A stretch of 64,000 nt of DNA from Deinococcus aerolatus (lineage in GTDB: Bacteria > Deinococcota > Deinococci > Deinococcales > Deinococcaceae). Shown here piece by piece: positions 43,399 to 57,078 of this stretch. Below the pieces are notes generated by a model. The model saw nothing but the letters and a program-made list of their open reading frames with translations. It was not told where the DNA came from and made no database searches. The stretch lies in assembly GCF_014647055.1 (NCBI RefSeq), contig NZ_BMOL01000004.1:62001-126000 (forward strand), in the 5' to 3' direction. Position numbers and translations under genes: made by a program. The stretch's first letter is position 1, and every line of letters starts with the position of its first letter.

Positions 43399-44265
43399 AT
43401 GCCTGAGTTGCCGGAAGTCGAGACCACGCGCCGCAAGATCGAGCCGCTGCTGCGCGGGCGCGTCATCGCCAATGTCGAACACGACGCGCCGCACAGGTAC
43501 CGCGACACCCATCTGTCGGTGGGGCGGCGGGTCGCGGGGCTGTCCCGGCGCGGCAAGTACCTGATGCTGCAACTGGCGCCGGCGGACGCGGCGGCGGCTG
43601 ACCCCCACGATCTGGAATTCATCGTCCATCTGGGCATGACCGGGGGATTTCGCCTGGAGCCGGGACAGCACACCCGCGTCACCCTGACCTTAGAGCCGGA
43701 CGACACCGGCGAGGGCCAGCAACTGTTCTTCAATGACCCGCGCCGCTTTGGCAAGATGGCGGTGGTGCGCCCTGGCGACTACGCGGGCATGCCCACGCTG
43801 GCCGCGATGGGTCCGGAGCCCCTGTCGGATGACTTTACCGAGGCCGATTTCGTGCGGCTGGCGCGCGGGGCGGGTGCGGTCAAGCCGTGGCTGCTGTCGC
43901 AGAAGCCGGTCAGCGGCGTGGGCAACATCTACGCCGACGAGAGCCTGTGGCAGGCCCAGATTCACCCCGCCCAGACCCGCCTGACCCCGGCCGAGGGCAA
44001 CCGCCTCTACGCAGCCATCCGTGAGGTCATGGCCAGGGCGGTGGAGGCGGGCGGCAGCAGTCTGGGCAGTGGCGTGGGCAACTACCGCCAGCACGACGGT
44101 GTTTCTGGGCTGTTTCAGCTGGAGCACCACGTCTATGGGCAGGCGGGCCAGCCCTGCCCCCGCTGCGGTACCGACATTGTGAAAACCGTGCTGGCACAGC
44201 GGGGAACGCACTTCTGCCCCAGGTGTCAGATGCTCAAGGAGCGGTCTAAAGGTCAGACTGCCTGA
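43399..44265 (+). CDS. mutM: Formamidopyrimidine-DNA glycosylase
   Basis: 288 residues. The N-terminal catalytic motif MPELPEVE (Pro2 nucleophile, Glu3) fixes the start. The beta-clamp Lys lies in RRGKYL, the H2TH region in GVGNIYADESLW, and the zinc finger is C-x2-C-x16-C-x2-C at the C-terminus (CPRCG to CPRCQ). It removes 8-oxoguanine and Fapy lesions in base excision repair. TATGCT (43385-43390) ends 8 nt before the ATG. The frame open from 43285 is rejected because Pro2 must be exposed. Confidence 0.95.
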   Translation: MPELPEVETTRRKIEPLLRGRVIANVEHDAPHRYRDTHLSVGRRVAGLSRRGKYLMLQLAPADAAAADPHDLEFIVHLGMTGGFRLEPGQHTRVTLTLEPDDTGEGQQLFFNDPRRFGKMAVVRPGDYAGMPTLAAMGPEPLSDDFTEADFVRLARGAGAVKPWLLSQKPVSGVGNIYADESLWQAQIHPAQTRLTPAEGNRLYAAIREVMARAVEAGGSSLGSGVGNYRQHDGVSGLFQLEHHVYGQAGQPCPRCGTDIVKTVLAQRGTHFCPRCQMLKERSKGQTA

Positions 44266-44364
44266 CGGGCCCACCGCCGAAAGCCCATGCTCTGCCAGAT
44301 TCTCGGCAGTGCGACGTTTAGAGTTTCGCTGGTTGGACGCGCCCACAGGCGCACAGGAGCTTTC

Positions 44365-45009
44365 ATGACCGATCTCGCTTCCCTGCGCATTTCGTACACC
44401 CGTGACAGCCTGCGGCGGACAGCCCTGCACAGCGAGCCGCTGATCCAGTTCCAGGGCTGGTTTGCCGAGGCCCAGCAGGCCGAACTGCCTGAGCCCTACG
44501 CCCTGTCGCTGGCGACGGCAGACGCCTCGGGGCGGCCCAGCGTGCGCACAGTGCTGCTGCGCGGCGCGGACGAGCGCGGGCTGACCTTCTACACCAACTT
44601 CGGGTCGCACAAGGGCCGTGATCTGGCCGCCAACCCGCAGGCCGAGCTGCTGTTCTACTGGGCCGAACTGGAGCGGCAGGTGCGGGCTTACGGCTCAATT
44701 GCCCGCGTACCGGAGGCCCAGGCCGACGACTATTTTCACGTCCGCCCGCGCGAGAGCCAACTGGCTGCCCACGCCAGCGATCCGCAAAGTGCGCCCATTG
44801 AAAACCGTGGAGCTTTGGAGGCCAAGTTTGCTGCCCTGCACGAACGTTTTCCCGAAGGCGAGCCTGTGCCCCGTCCCGACTTCTGGGGCGGCTACCGCGT
44901 GGCCGTGCAGGAGTGGGAGTTCTGGCAGGGCCGCCCCAACCGCATGCATGACCGCTTCCGGTATACGCGGCAGGACGCGGGCTGGGTGACTGAGCGGCTG
45001 ATGCCGTAA
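44365..45009 (+). CDS. pdxH: Pyridoxamine 5'-phosphate oxidase
   Basis: 214 residues of the FMN-binding split-barrel family. [27 protein letters not shown] binds FMN, and [24 protein letters not shown] near the C-terminus binds PLP. It oxidises pyridoxine or pyridoxamine phosphate to PLP. ACAGGAG precedes the ATG by 5 nt, and a probable TAGAGT -10 lies near 44321. It converges on secA with a strong shared terminator. Confidence 0.93.
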   Translation: MTDLASLRISYTRDSLRRTALHSEPLIQFQGWFAEAQQAELPEPYALSLATADASGRPSVRTVLLRGADERGLTFYTNFGSHKGRDLAANPQAELLFYWAELERQVRAYGSIARVPEAQADDYFHVRPRESQLAAHASDPQSAPIENRGALEAKFAALHERFPEGEPVPRPDFWGGYRVAVQEWEFWQGRPNRMHDRFRYTRQDAGWVTERLMP

Positions 45010-45042
45010 ATCAGCCTGCCTGCCACGCGACGCCTGCCAAAA

Positions 45043-45082
45043 GCCGCGCGGGCAACAGTCTAAGAGCTGTTGCCCGCGCGGC
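45043..45082. terminator. Bidirectional terminator between pdxH and secA
   Basis: A perfect 16-bp stem (45043-45058 with 45067-45082) with an 8-nt loop. On the minus strand four T residues follow, so it serves secA best. Confidence 0.85.
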
Positions 45083-45096
45083 CCGTTCCGTGCTCC

Positions 45097-47706
<2,610 letters not shown>

Positions 47707-47987
47707 GACGAGCAAGTATACCGCTCTGAGGCTGACCGTGACCTCACAGGTTCACAGTGGCGCGCGTAGGCAACCTGAGCGGGGCAGACTCACGGTGGCG
47801 GGCCCGCTCTTCGGGGGTCATTGGCCCCTGGGGACCGGGTAAACCTCCTCTAAAGGCAGCGCTTCCCGCCTCTGTTGGCCAGCGTGCAAAGCTGTCTGGT
47901 GAACCCGGTCACAGTAGGTGACAGGCGCGGGGCCAGCGCCCGGTTTCTGGCCAAGAGGCCTTATTGTCCGCCCAGGAGGGAACATTC

Positions 47988-48206
47988 ATGTCCAACCGCA
48001 GCATCTCCAACATTCTGACCATCGCGGGCCTGTCATCCATTCTGGCGTCCATCGCCATCTGGGCCACCCAGGGCGGCACCGATAAGACCCATGAGGAAAA
48101 GTCGCACGGCGAACGTTTTGGCATCTTCGTGGGCCTGTGGGCCCCGACGTTCTTTATTCTGGCCAACAAATACAATGAGGCCGCACTGGTGGAAGACAAC
48201 GAGTGA
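47988..48206 (+). CDS. Small membrane protein, 72 residues
   Basis: Two hydrophobic segments (about 8-24 and 41-58) flank a polar loop with HEEKSHGER. No family recognised. CAGGAGGG lies 7 nt before the ATG at 47988, stronger than the alternative start at 47964. The stretch 47721-47987 upstream holds only its leader and the secA promoter. Confidence 0.65.
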   Translation: MSNRSISNILTIAGLSSILASIAIWATQGGTDKTHEEKSHGERFGIFVGLWAPTFFILANKYNEAALVEDNE

Positions 48207-48234
48207 ATCTGCCGGATGGGATTCCCTTCCCCAG

Positions 48235-48620
48235 ATGACCGTTACGGTTCACAGCGTCAGCACCAGCCCACAGCACGCTTTCAGCAGCGCCCGCCAGCCC
48301 CAGATTCGTCTGCTGGTGGGCCTCAGCGTTGAGGGCGAGGCCTACGCGGGCGTGACTGTGCAGCATCTGTTACGGGTGCGGCGGAACTCGGACTAGTCCA
48401 ATCTGCGGCAGATTCACCTGATTTACGCCGAACTGCTGGATGAACTTGCGGGCACGGGGTCACTGTTGAACCTGGCGAACTGGGCGAGAACGTGCTGACG
48501 CGGGGTCTGGACGTTCTCGCCCTTCCTCGCGGCACTGAGCTGTACCTCGGCGCGGAGGCAGTGGTCGCTGGAAGGCACGGTGCGCGACGCCGGGCAACCC
48601 GGCCTCAAAGGCCGCAAGCC
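48235..48620 (+). pseudogene. MOSC-domain protein remnant
   Basis: The first 53 codons read as a normal small MOSC protein (SVSTSPQHAFSSARQPQIRL, then GVTVQHLLRVRR). A TAG stop at 48394 interrupts it. The same frame then continues with SNLRQIHLIYAELLDEL. Near 48450-48490 the frame shifts, and GELGENVLTRGLDVLALPRGTELYLGAEAVV follows in another frame before homology fades. The C-terminal half of the MOSC barrel is unrecognisable. Intact relatives bind molybdenum cofactor or sulfur groups. I infer an old inactivation with at least one stop, one frameshift and 3' decay. The family call rests on remembered sequence patterns. Confidence 0.65.
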
Positions 48621-49058
48621 ACCTGCCCAGATCGCCGGATGCGGGCGGGCGCGTCATCAGCAGAAAATTGCCCCATCAGAAGGTCGGGCTACTGGGGGAG
48701 CGGACCAACGTCAGGTCATTCGAGTGCATGACCACCGCGCCTTCCTGCGTGGCACATCTACCGGAGCGCTTACGTAGTGTTCTGCGAAACCTGTTTTCTC
48801 CCTCCCGCCCTGCCCGGATACCCCGGTGTCTCCGGCACCGCTCCATATCATCTATACTATGTAGTCCGCATCAGTTCCGGCAGTCGCGTCCGGTTAGCAG
48901 GGTTGCGTGACCACGTCACGGCCCGTTGCTGCCTGCCACCAGTAGCACGATTAGCGCCCATTTCCAGCTGGGCTGGTAGGCGGCGTTGGCGCTGGTAAAT
49001 AGCGAATCTATGTGGGCAGTCCGGGGCAGGTAGGTTTCCGTTGACGCTTCACCGTGTT
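48621..49058. other. Decayed intergenic DNA before the IS630 copy
   Basis: No coherent ORF, RNA or repeat is recognised. Several short open frames overlap on both strands with no start signals. An AT-rich patch near 48845-48865 (ATCATCTATACTATG) stands out from the GC-rich surroundings. It is probably remnant sequence from lost genes. Confidence 0.4.
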
Positions 49059-50149
49059 ATACGGGCTCCGATTAATTTGTATAGAGGGGCCACCAATGGA
49101 ACAGGGTGTGCTGGGTGATGAGATTGGGTTGAGTTTCCAGCCAGGCGCAACGTTCTCCAAGCGCGTTTTGAAGTTCAGCGACGAAGCAGCGGTTGGCCAG
49201 CGGCTCATCCGTCAGGTTCCAGGCGCGTTCCACCGGCTGCAATTCTGGCGAATAGGGGGGCAGTGTCACCGTCTCCAGCCCAGGGGGATGTCCCTCCACC
49301 GGAGGGACATGGAATCCCGCGCCACTTTCAACGAGCTAAATATGATGGTCTGGCCCCGCTCCGAGACTGGCCGCGAACGCGGCCACGACGAGTTGATAGG
49401 CGCGTTTGGTGACCTCGGGGACCAGCCAGAACTGGCTGGCTCCGCTTTCAGGACATACGAAGGCATACAGGTACAGCCAGTCGTAACGTGGCTGGACAGG
49501 GCGGGTTGCCGGGTGACCCGTGGGCGTCCAGACGGGCCGCGTGATGGGTTGGAGGCCAAGGCGATGTTCATCCATGGCCCACAACGAGACGTGAGGGTGG
49601 AGCCGCTCCGCTGCGCGAAGCCGCTCCACTAAGATTTTGATTTGAACTCGTCCTGAGCAGTTATGTCGCCCCCGACATGTCGGGGGCGGGGACGCTGGGG
49701 CGAGAACCCGGCCAGTCGCATGAACTCATACGTGCGGCTCAGGTACACCGTTTTGCCAAAGTGCGCCTGAACCATTTTGCCGCTCCAGACGATGCCCTGG
49801 TCAAAATCCTCGCGCAGACGGGCGGCGAACTGTTGCTGCTCCGCCTGGGTCAAGACCGTGGGTGCGCCCCGGTTGTCGGCCCGTCCATCTCTCAGACCGT
49901 CCAGTCCCAGGGTGTGATACCGACGCAAGACCTTGCGCGCACCCGAGATCGAATATTGAGTCAACGCCAACAGCTCGTGTTCACGTTTGCCTTCGGCATG
50001 CAGCGCAAAAAACTGTGCTCTGCGCCGTTAGGCGGCGCAGGTGCTGGCCCGGAAGATGCTCCAAAACGCCGCAGCAGAATGCTGAAGTTTGACGGAAGAG
50101 GAGAAGTATTTGATGCTCAGATTCTACACTTTTTAATCGGAGTCCGTAT
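49059..50149 (-). mobile_element. IS630-family insertion sequence, inactive copy
   Basis: About 1.09 kb with imperfect terminal inverted repeats. The left end begins ATACGGGCTCCGATTAA (49059-49075). The right end read on the minus strand begins ATACGGACTCCGATTAA (50149 inward). IS630 elements target TA; the right flank is TA while the left flank reads TT, so one target copy may be mutated. The only gene inside is a broken transposase on the minus strand. It sits between two other decayed or orphan loci. Confidence 0.8.
49072..50030 (-). pseudogene. IS630-family transposase, disrupted
   Basis: Three blocks of one DDE transposase can be read. First, an N-terminal helix-turn-helix half (LALTQYSISGARKVLRRYH, then GIVWSGKMVQAHFGKTVYLS). 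Second, the catalytic start with SLWAMDEHRLGLQ. Third, the C-terminal block LPPYSPELQPVERAW. Blocks 1 and 2 are in different frames, switching near 49629. A TAG near 49335 separates blocks 2 and 3, and a TAA interrupts the extreme N-terminus near 50030. The region that should hold the second catalytic Asp reads LVESGAGFH. The gene cannot make an active enzyme without several corrections. Confidence 0.82.
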
Positions 50150-50197
50150 TAGATAGACCCGGCCTGGACTGCGCCGGATGGGTTCAGCAGTGATCGG

Positions 50198-51004
50198 TCA
50201 GCGGTCCGCCGCGTCAGGGGCAGCCGGGGCAGCGACACGCAAGTGCAGTTGCAGTCCGGGGAGATATAGGCGGATGTAACTCAGTAGCGCCCCAATGAAC
50301 AGAATTACGCCGAGCATCTCCATGCCCTCTTCAACCACGATAAGCGACTGGTTGAGTAGGTTCTGCGTTCCTTCGGTGCTGACCACTAGGCCTTCCAGCA
50401 ACTCGAAGCCCAGGGCGCCCATGACGTAAACTGCTCCAGCCACAATCACGCGGCTACGAATTCCGCCCGGCAGCTGAATCAGGAACCGCACGAAGGCGAG
50501 GCCGACAATCAGCGCCAAGATACCGTAGGGCAAGACCCAGGCGTAGTGCAAGATGCCGTCGGCCTTGACTACGCTGCGAGTGATATCGGCGGTGCGCTCG
50601 TGCAACATGGCGGCCTCGTCGAGCGCCAGGAAGCCGAAAATAAAAGTCAGGGCTCTCCAGGAAAAAGCATCTGCGCTGGCGTTCTGCCGTCTGGACCAGG
50701 CGATCACGCCCAGGGTCACGGCCGACAGCAGCAGGATTAGGGCCGAGAAATTGGCAGGCATATTGCTTTCATTGTTCAGGTCGAACAGGCCGATGAACAG
50801 GTCACGTCCGAAAAAGTCAGTCAGGTACAGCTTGGCAACTAGGCTTAGGAAACCCGCCAGCAAGAGGAAGGCAGCGACGCTCAGTAGCGTTGCCACCACC
50901 CGGCGTTCCCCTACCATTAGGTTGAGTGGGGTGGCGGCACTTCCTCCGGCGAGGGCGGCTCTGGCCCCGGTAGGGGCCTCAACTACAGACGAATTCTCAA
51001 ACAT
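50198..51004 (-). CDS. Hypothetical polytopic membrane protein
   Basis: 268 residues with about six membrane helices and two conserved-looking acidic clusters inside the membrane domain, LALDEAAMLHERT and IVVEEGMEMLG. These could bind a metal or act as a proton path. No family is recognised with confidence. The N-terminal 30 residues are Ala/Gly-rich and hydrophilic. It lies next to a dead IS element and by eye uses more A/T-containing codons than its neighbours, so horizontal acquisition is possible. The ribosome binding site is weak. Confidence 0.6.
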   Translation of the reverse strand: MFENSSVVEAPTGARAALAGGSAATPLNLMVGERRVVATLLSVAAFLLLAGFLSLVAKLYLTDFFGRDLFIGLFDLNNESNMPANFSALILLLSAVTLGVIAWSRRQNASADAFSWRALTFIFGFLALDEAAMLHERTADITRSVVKADGILHYAWVLPYGILALIVGLAFVRFLIQLPGGIRSRVIVAGAVYVMGALGFELLEGLVVSTEGTQNLLNQSLIVVEEGMEMLGVILFIGALLSYIRLYLPGLQLHLRVAAPAAPDAADR

Positions 51005-51261
51005 GAAGCGCCCCTTGTTTCAGATGCGACAGAGCATCTGGCTTAGCATGAAGTTCAGATCGACGTGTTCAGTGATGAGTAACGGCGCCTGAACGTGAGA
51101 AAAACCTGATCTCTTGTAAGATACTCGACATCGTACCACTTACCGTAGGATAGTGTCGTGATCCAAATTATCCTTTCTTTATGGGCCTGTACGGGCGGTG
51201 ATTTCCCGCAGTCGGTGTACGTCCTGTGCCCGTCACCGCTGTGATGAAGGCTGCGCCCGGC

Positions 51262-51267
51262 TACACT
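51262..51267 (+). promoter_or_regulatory. -10 box of lepA
   Basis: TACACT ends 8 nt before the ATG (5 nt before an in-frame GTG). The DNA upstream to 51005 is AT-richer than average and shows no gene. Confidence 0.6.
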
Positions 51268-51275
51268 GCGCGGTG

Positions 51276-53099
<1,824 letters not shown>

Positions 53100-53115
53100 C
53101 GCTGAACCGCTGAAC

Positions 53116-53157
53116 ACGGCAGACGCCAGACCTGTCCAGGGGTCTGGCGTCTGCCGT
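53116..53157. terminator. Bidirectional terminator between lepA and the next gene
   Basis: A 17-bp perfect stem (53116-53132 with 53141-53157) with an 8-nt loop lies between convergent genes. There is no T-run. Confidence 0.7.
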
Positions 53158-53168
53158 ACCGGAAGGCC

Positions 53169-54038
53169 CTACACGCCGCAACCGGTCTGCAGCGGAGTAT
53201 CTGTCAGGCCTCTGGCGGGCGTCCACTCGTTGACGGTGTAGGACGAGCCCTCGTAATACGCACCGTACAGCACCAGTTCCATCCGCCCGTCGCCGTTCAG
53301 GTCAGCGATGCCTGCGAGGCGGGAAAGGGTGGCCAGCGGGCGCGTTGGGAGGGGGGCGTCGGCGTTTACGGGCGTCTGCGGCGCAATGTCCGCGCCCAGC
53401 GTGACGGTCAGCACCTGTCCGCGCACCACGTGGCGCAGCAGCACCAGGCTGTAGTCACCCGGCTGGCCGACGGGCGGGGGGTGAATGCCGCTCCGCTCGC
53501 CGTAAGAGGTGGCCTCGATCAGCACTTCCAGCGTGCCGTCGCCGTCCAGGTCGCTGCGGGTCAGGCCCACAAGGCGCACCTTAGGATTGTTCAGCCCGCG
53601 CCGCAGCAGCTCCGTGCGGACGATCTGGCGGTAGGTCTCGTTGCCGACCGGCAGCGCGGTGACGGGCCGGGGCCGGGCGTTCAGCCCTGCGGCAGTGAAG
53701 ACCTGAAACTGGTCCGGTAGACCCGCGGGCCTGACGGCGACGGCGTAGGCGTCCGGGCACGGCTCGCCGAAGGATTCGGGTGTGTCGCCCGTCACGGCCA
53801 CGGGCGGGCCGCCCAGACTGCGGCGCAGATAGCGCTCCTGACCTTTCAGGCGCGGCACAGTCCCGGCCGCCGTCAGCCAGCGCCCGCCCGCTGCCGCGCC
53901 CAGCAGTTGTGGCCGGTCGTCGCCCGGCGCGTGGACCAGCACCGGGAAGAAGCCGCCGGGCACAGGGGTCTGGCCTCCCGCGCCGGTGGCCATCAGAGCG
54001 CCGCCCAGCAGCAGGGCCTGTAAAAAAGGACGCGTCAT
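53169..54038 (-). CDS. Exported protein with FG-GAP/VCBS-like calcium-binding repeats
   Basis: 289 residues with a signal peptide (MTRPFLQALLLGGALMATGAGGQ). Two DxDxDG-type loops, SDLDGDGTLEVLIEA near residue 163 and ADLNGDGRMELVLYG near 246, match calcium-binding FG-GAP or VCBS repeat units. It is probably extracytoplasmic; no enzymatic motif is seen. TACGCT (54044-54049, minus strand) ends 5 nt before the ATG. Function unknown. Confidence 0.75.
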   Translation of the reverse strand: MTRPFLQALLLGGALMATGAGGQTPVPGGFFPVLVHAPGDDRPQLLGAAAGGRWLTAAGTVPRLKGQERYLRRSLGGPPVAVTGDTPESFGEPCPDAYAVAVRPAGLPDQFQVFTAAGLNARPRPVTALPVGNETYRQIVRTELLRRGLNNPKVRLVGLTRSDLDGDGTLEVLIEATSYGERSGIHPPPVGQPGDYSLVLLRHVVRGQVLTVTLGADIAPQTPVNADAPLPTRPLATLSRLAGIADLNGDGRMELVLYGAYYEGSSYTVNEWTPARGLTDTPLQTGCGV

Positions 54039-54075
54039 GCTCCAGCGTACCCCTCTGGCGGTGGGCGCGGGCGGT

Positions 54076-54960
54076 TCAGAGCTGCAACGCTGCGTTCAGT
54101 GCGGCGCGGGTGCGGCCCAGGTAGCCGCTGCCGAACATATTCACGTGCGCCAGCAGGGGGTACAGGTTCCACAGGGCCGCGCGGTCCTGCCAGCCGGGTG
54201 CGGGCGGGCGGGCCTCGGCGTAGGCATCGAAGACCCGCTGCTCCACCCCGCCGGACAGCGTCATGGCGGCCAGATCGACCTCGCGGTGGCTGTGGGCTGC
54301 GGCCGGATCGATCAGCGCCGGCCCCGCCGCCGTGTACAGCAGGTTGCCGTGCCACAGGTCGCCGTGGACCACGCTGGGCACCTCCACGGGAATCAGTTTG
54401 GGCAGACGCTGGTGCAGGGTCCCGAACTGGTCTACGTCCGCGCCCGACAGGTGTTCTTGCGCCAGCCGCAACTGGGGCTGCAAGCGGGCTTCCCAGAAGA
54501 AGTCGGCGGCGCTGCGGGCAGGTGGATTGAACTGCGGCATCGTCCCGAAGTAGTTGTCCGCCGTGTCCCCGAAGCCGGGTACCGTCACGCTGTGCAGCGC
54601 GGCCAGTCCCCGGCCCAGCGCCTCCTGGCCCTGCGGCGTCGCGGCCACCGGCGGCAGGTAACGCTGCAGCAGGTACTGCCAGCCGCCCGGCGCGTCGCCG
54701 TGCGCCAGCACCTCCGGCAGCAGCAGGCCCGCCGGGCGCTGTGACGCGGCCCTGCGCAGCAGCCCCAGCCCCTGCGCCTCCGCGGAGAACAGGTGCGGCA
54801 GGGTGCGGCGGCTGGCCTTCAGGACGAAGTCCCCCCGCCCGGTCTGCAGCCGGTATACGTCGTTGATGTCGCCCCCGCCCAGGGGGGTAGCCTCCAGAAT
54901 CTGCCCACCCAGATGTTGTTCCAGCAGCGGCAGCAGCGTGGGCGCAATGGAGCGGGACAT
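54076..54960 (-). CDS. Fructosamine kinase family protein
   Basis: 294 residues, aminoglycoside-phosphotransferase-like kinase fold. VHGDLWHGNLLY is the catalytic loop and PALIDPAAAHSHREVDLAAM the metal-binding DPA region. GGGDINDVYRL marks the glycine-rich loop. Homologues phosphorylate fructosamines or ribulosamines and so repair glycated proteins. CACACT (54967-54972, minus strand) lies 6 nt before the ATG at 54960. Frames extending to 55698 pass through the neighbouring gene and are rejected. Confidence 0.88.
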   Translation of the reverse strand: MSRSIAPTLLPLLEQHLGGQILEATPLGGGDINDVYRLQTGRGDFVLKASRRTLPHLFSAEAQGLGLLRRAASQRPAGLLLPEVLAHGDAPGGWQYLLQRYLPPVAATPQGQEALGRGLAALHSVTVPGFGDTADNYFGTMPQFNPPARSAADFFWEARLQPQLRLAQEHLSGADVDQFGTLHQRLPKLIPVEVPSVVHGDLWHGNLLYTAAGPALIDPAAAHSHREVDLAAMTLSGGVEQRVFDAYAEARPPAPGWQDRAALWNLYPLLAHVNMFGSGYLGRTRAALNAALQL

Positions 54961-55115
54961 GCCCGCAGTGTGCCACGGGTGCCGGGGCAGCGGGACTGGA
55001 CCTGCCCTGCGTATCCTGAAGGCAAACGCCCCTGGAACCTGCCGGCTGGCCGGATGCGGGCCGTGTGAATGCGCCGCCCCTCCCGCTGCCGGAGCCGCTG
55101 ACGTAGGCTGAGGAA

Positions 55116-55553
55116 ATGCCTGTGATGCAGCTGGACCATGTCGCCATCGCCACCCCTGATCTGGACACCGGAAGCGCCCCGTATCTGGCGCTGGGGCTGC
55201 ACCCCGAGGGTCCGGACGAGGACGTGCAGACCCAGGGCGTGCGGGTGCGTGCCTTTGAGGTGGGCGAGACTCTAATCGAATTGCTGATGCCCACCCGCTC
55301 CGACAGCCCGATTGCTGCGTATCTGGAAAAGCGCGGGCCGGGCCTGCACCACACCGCCTACCGTGTGGCCGATCTGGACGCCGAGATGGCCCGCCTTCGC
55401 GCCGAGGGCGCACGGTTCCTGAGCGACGCGCCCACGCCGGGCCGGGCCGGGACGCGCGTGGCCTTCCTGCATCCCAGATGGGGAGCCGGCACCCTGATCG
55501 AACTGGTGGAGCATCCCCACGGTGGGGCCGCGTCCGGGGGGGCGGGCGGTTGA
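55116..55553 (+). CDS. VOC-family protein, probable methylmalonyl-CoA epimerase
   Basis: 145 residues with two beta-alpha-beta-beta-beta units. Metal ligands are the His in LDHVAIA, the His pair in GLHHTAYRV, and the Glu in TLIELVEHP; the second Glu lies in ETLIELLMP. Length and motif order fit methylmalonyl-CoA epimerase, which interconverts 2R and 2S forms. No mutase is nearby, so a glyoxalase-type role is possible. TAGGCT (55104-55109) ends 6 nt before the ATG. Confidence 0.82.
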   Translation: MPVMQLDHVAIATPDLDTGSAPYLALGLHPEGPDEDVQTQGVRVRAFEVGETLIELLMPTRSDSPIAAYLEKRGPGLHHTAYRVADLDAEMARLRAEGARFLSDAPTPGRAGTRVAFLHPRWGAGTLIELVEHPHGGAASGGAGG

Positions 55554-55936
55554 CCCCACCGGTTCCCTCTGGCCGCTTCCGGGCGGTGTGGTGGCTGATC
55601 TCGCTGGGCATCCTGGGCACGATCTGGTGGCTGAGCAGTGCCCCGGACACGCCGGGGCCCCCGCTGGTACACCCGCTGGACTGGATGGCCCATTTCACCG
55701 CGTATTTCGCGCTGGCCTACGCGCTGGGCCGCGCCACCGGGCGGCGCGACGTGGCGCTGCTCATCGCCGTGTGGTGGGGCGCACTGGACGAGGTGCATCA
55801 GGCTTTCGTGCCGGGCCGCGACGCAGGCATTGTCGACTGGCTGTTCGACTTGGCGGGGGCATGGCTGGGGTCCCGGCGGGCCGCACGGCGCAGCGGCACA
55901 GGACGGGGTGGGGAAGAGGAGGCCGGACCGCCCTGA
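55550..55936 (+). CDS. VanZ-like membrane protein
   Basis: 128 residues with four membrane segments and the VanZ signature: DWMAHFTAYFALAYALG and WGALDEVHQAFVPGRDAGIVDWLFDLAG. Glycopeptide resistance is unlikely; most members have unknown function. The TTG at 55550 overlaps the stop of the VOC gene, giving tight coupling; a longer frame from 55478 lies inside that gene. The C-terminus is Arg/Gly-rich. Confidence 0.8.
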   Translation: MTPPVPSGRFRAVWWLISLGILGTIWWLSSAPDTPGPPLVHPLDWMAHFTAYFALAYALGRATGRRDVALLIAVWWGALDEVHQAFVPGRDAGIVDWLFDLAGAWLGSRRAARRSGTGRGGEEEAGPP

Positions 55937-56058
55937 CGCTGGAAAAGGATGCGGACGAGGTCCTCGCCCTCCCACGGCACAGCGCCGGCACCGCCGTTCG
56001 CATCCCCGTCTGCCCTGTCGCAGTTCTGTCAGACCCGGCCCGTTACGCTGGAGGGGAG

Positions 56059-57009
56059 ATGATGCGCGCCGTGACCCCTGCCCCAGCTGCCTGCCGCCAC
56101 GCGGACACCCTGAAAGCCGCGCTGGCGCAGCTCGACGGCGTGATTCTGGGCAAGCCGGGACAGACGCGGCTGGCGGTGGCCTGCCTGCTGGCCCGCGGCC
56201 ACCTGCTGATCGAGGACCAGCCGGGCGTGGGCAAGACGACGCTGGCCGGGGCGCTGGCCCGCACCTTCGGGCTGGATTTCCGGCGCGTGCAGTTCACCGC
56301 TGACCTGCTGCCTGCCGATCTGACCGGCGTGAGCGTGTGGGACGCCCCCAACTCCGCCTTCAGCTTTCTGCCGGGGCCGGTGTTCAGCGAGGTGTTGCTG
56401 GCCGATGAGATCAACCGCGCCACCCCCCGCACCCAGGGCGCCCTGCTGGAGGCGATGGAGGAGCGGCAGGTCAGCGAGGGCGGCGTGACCCGCCCCCTGC
56501 CGGACCCCTTTTTCGTGATCGCCACGCAGAACCCGGCGGCCTTCGTGGGCACCTCGCCGCTGCCGGAAGCGCAGCTGGACCGCTTCCTGATGACCATCAC
56601 GCTGGGCTACCCGGACCCGCGCGCCGAGCGCACCCTGCTGGAAACCGGCGGCCGCAGCCTGAGCGTGCGTGGCCTGGGGGCGGTGCTGGACGCCGCCACA
56701 CTGGTGCAGATGCAGCGCGAGGTGGACGGCATTCACGCCGCAGGCCCGCTGCTGGATTACCTGCAACTGCTGGCCCACGCCACCCGCGAGCATCCGGGGC
56801 TGTCGGTGGGCCTGAGCCCCCGCGCCCTGCTGGCGCTGCTGGGCGCGGCGCGGGCCTGGGCGTATCTGGCAGGGCGCCCGATGGTGCTGCCCGAGGACGT
56901 GCAGGCCGTCTTTCCGGCCCTGGCCACCCATCGCCTGCCGCCGCGCGCTCCGGGCGTGGGCATGTCTGACCTGCTGGCCCGGCTGCTGGCCGACACGCCG
57001 ATTCCGTGA
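56059..57009 (+). CDS. MoxR-family AAA+ ATPase
   Basis: 316 residues. Walker A is EDQPGVGKTTLA near residue 54, Walker B VLLADEINRA near 113, and sensor 1 ATQNP near 155. Members act as chaperones, often for VWA or DUF58 partners. It lies just upstream of a DUF58-transglutaminase protein, the standard MoxR-DUF58-TgpA arrangement. TACGCT (56044-56049) lies 9 nt before the ATG, and GGAGGGGAG fills the gap, so either leaderless or SD-driven initiation is possible. Confidence 0.9.
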   Translation: MMRAVTPAPAACRHADTLKAALAQLDGVILGKPGQTRLAVACLLARGHLLIEDQPGVGKTTLAGALARTFGLDFRRVQFTADLLPADLTGVSVWDAPNSAFSFLPGPVFSEVLLADEINRATPRTQGALLEAMEERQVSEGGVTRPLPDPFFVIATQNPAAFVGTSPLPEAQLDRFLMTITLGYPDPRAERTLLETGGRSLSVRGLGAVLDAATLVQMQREVDGIHAAGPLLDYLQLLAHATREHPGLSVGLSPRALLALLGAARAWAYLAGRPMVLPEDVQAVFPALATHRLPPRAPGVGMSDLLARLLADTPIP

Positions 57010-57078
57010 GGGGGGTGTGGGTTGTCGGAGGTGGGTGGAAACAGCCCAGGTGATCCCGCTCTTTGCCATGTCCCGGCC

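Noticed and set aside
49600..49640. Programmed frameshift in the IS630 transposase
   Set aside because: No canonical slippery A-run at the frame change, and other stops plus an altered catalytic segment show the gene is dead.
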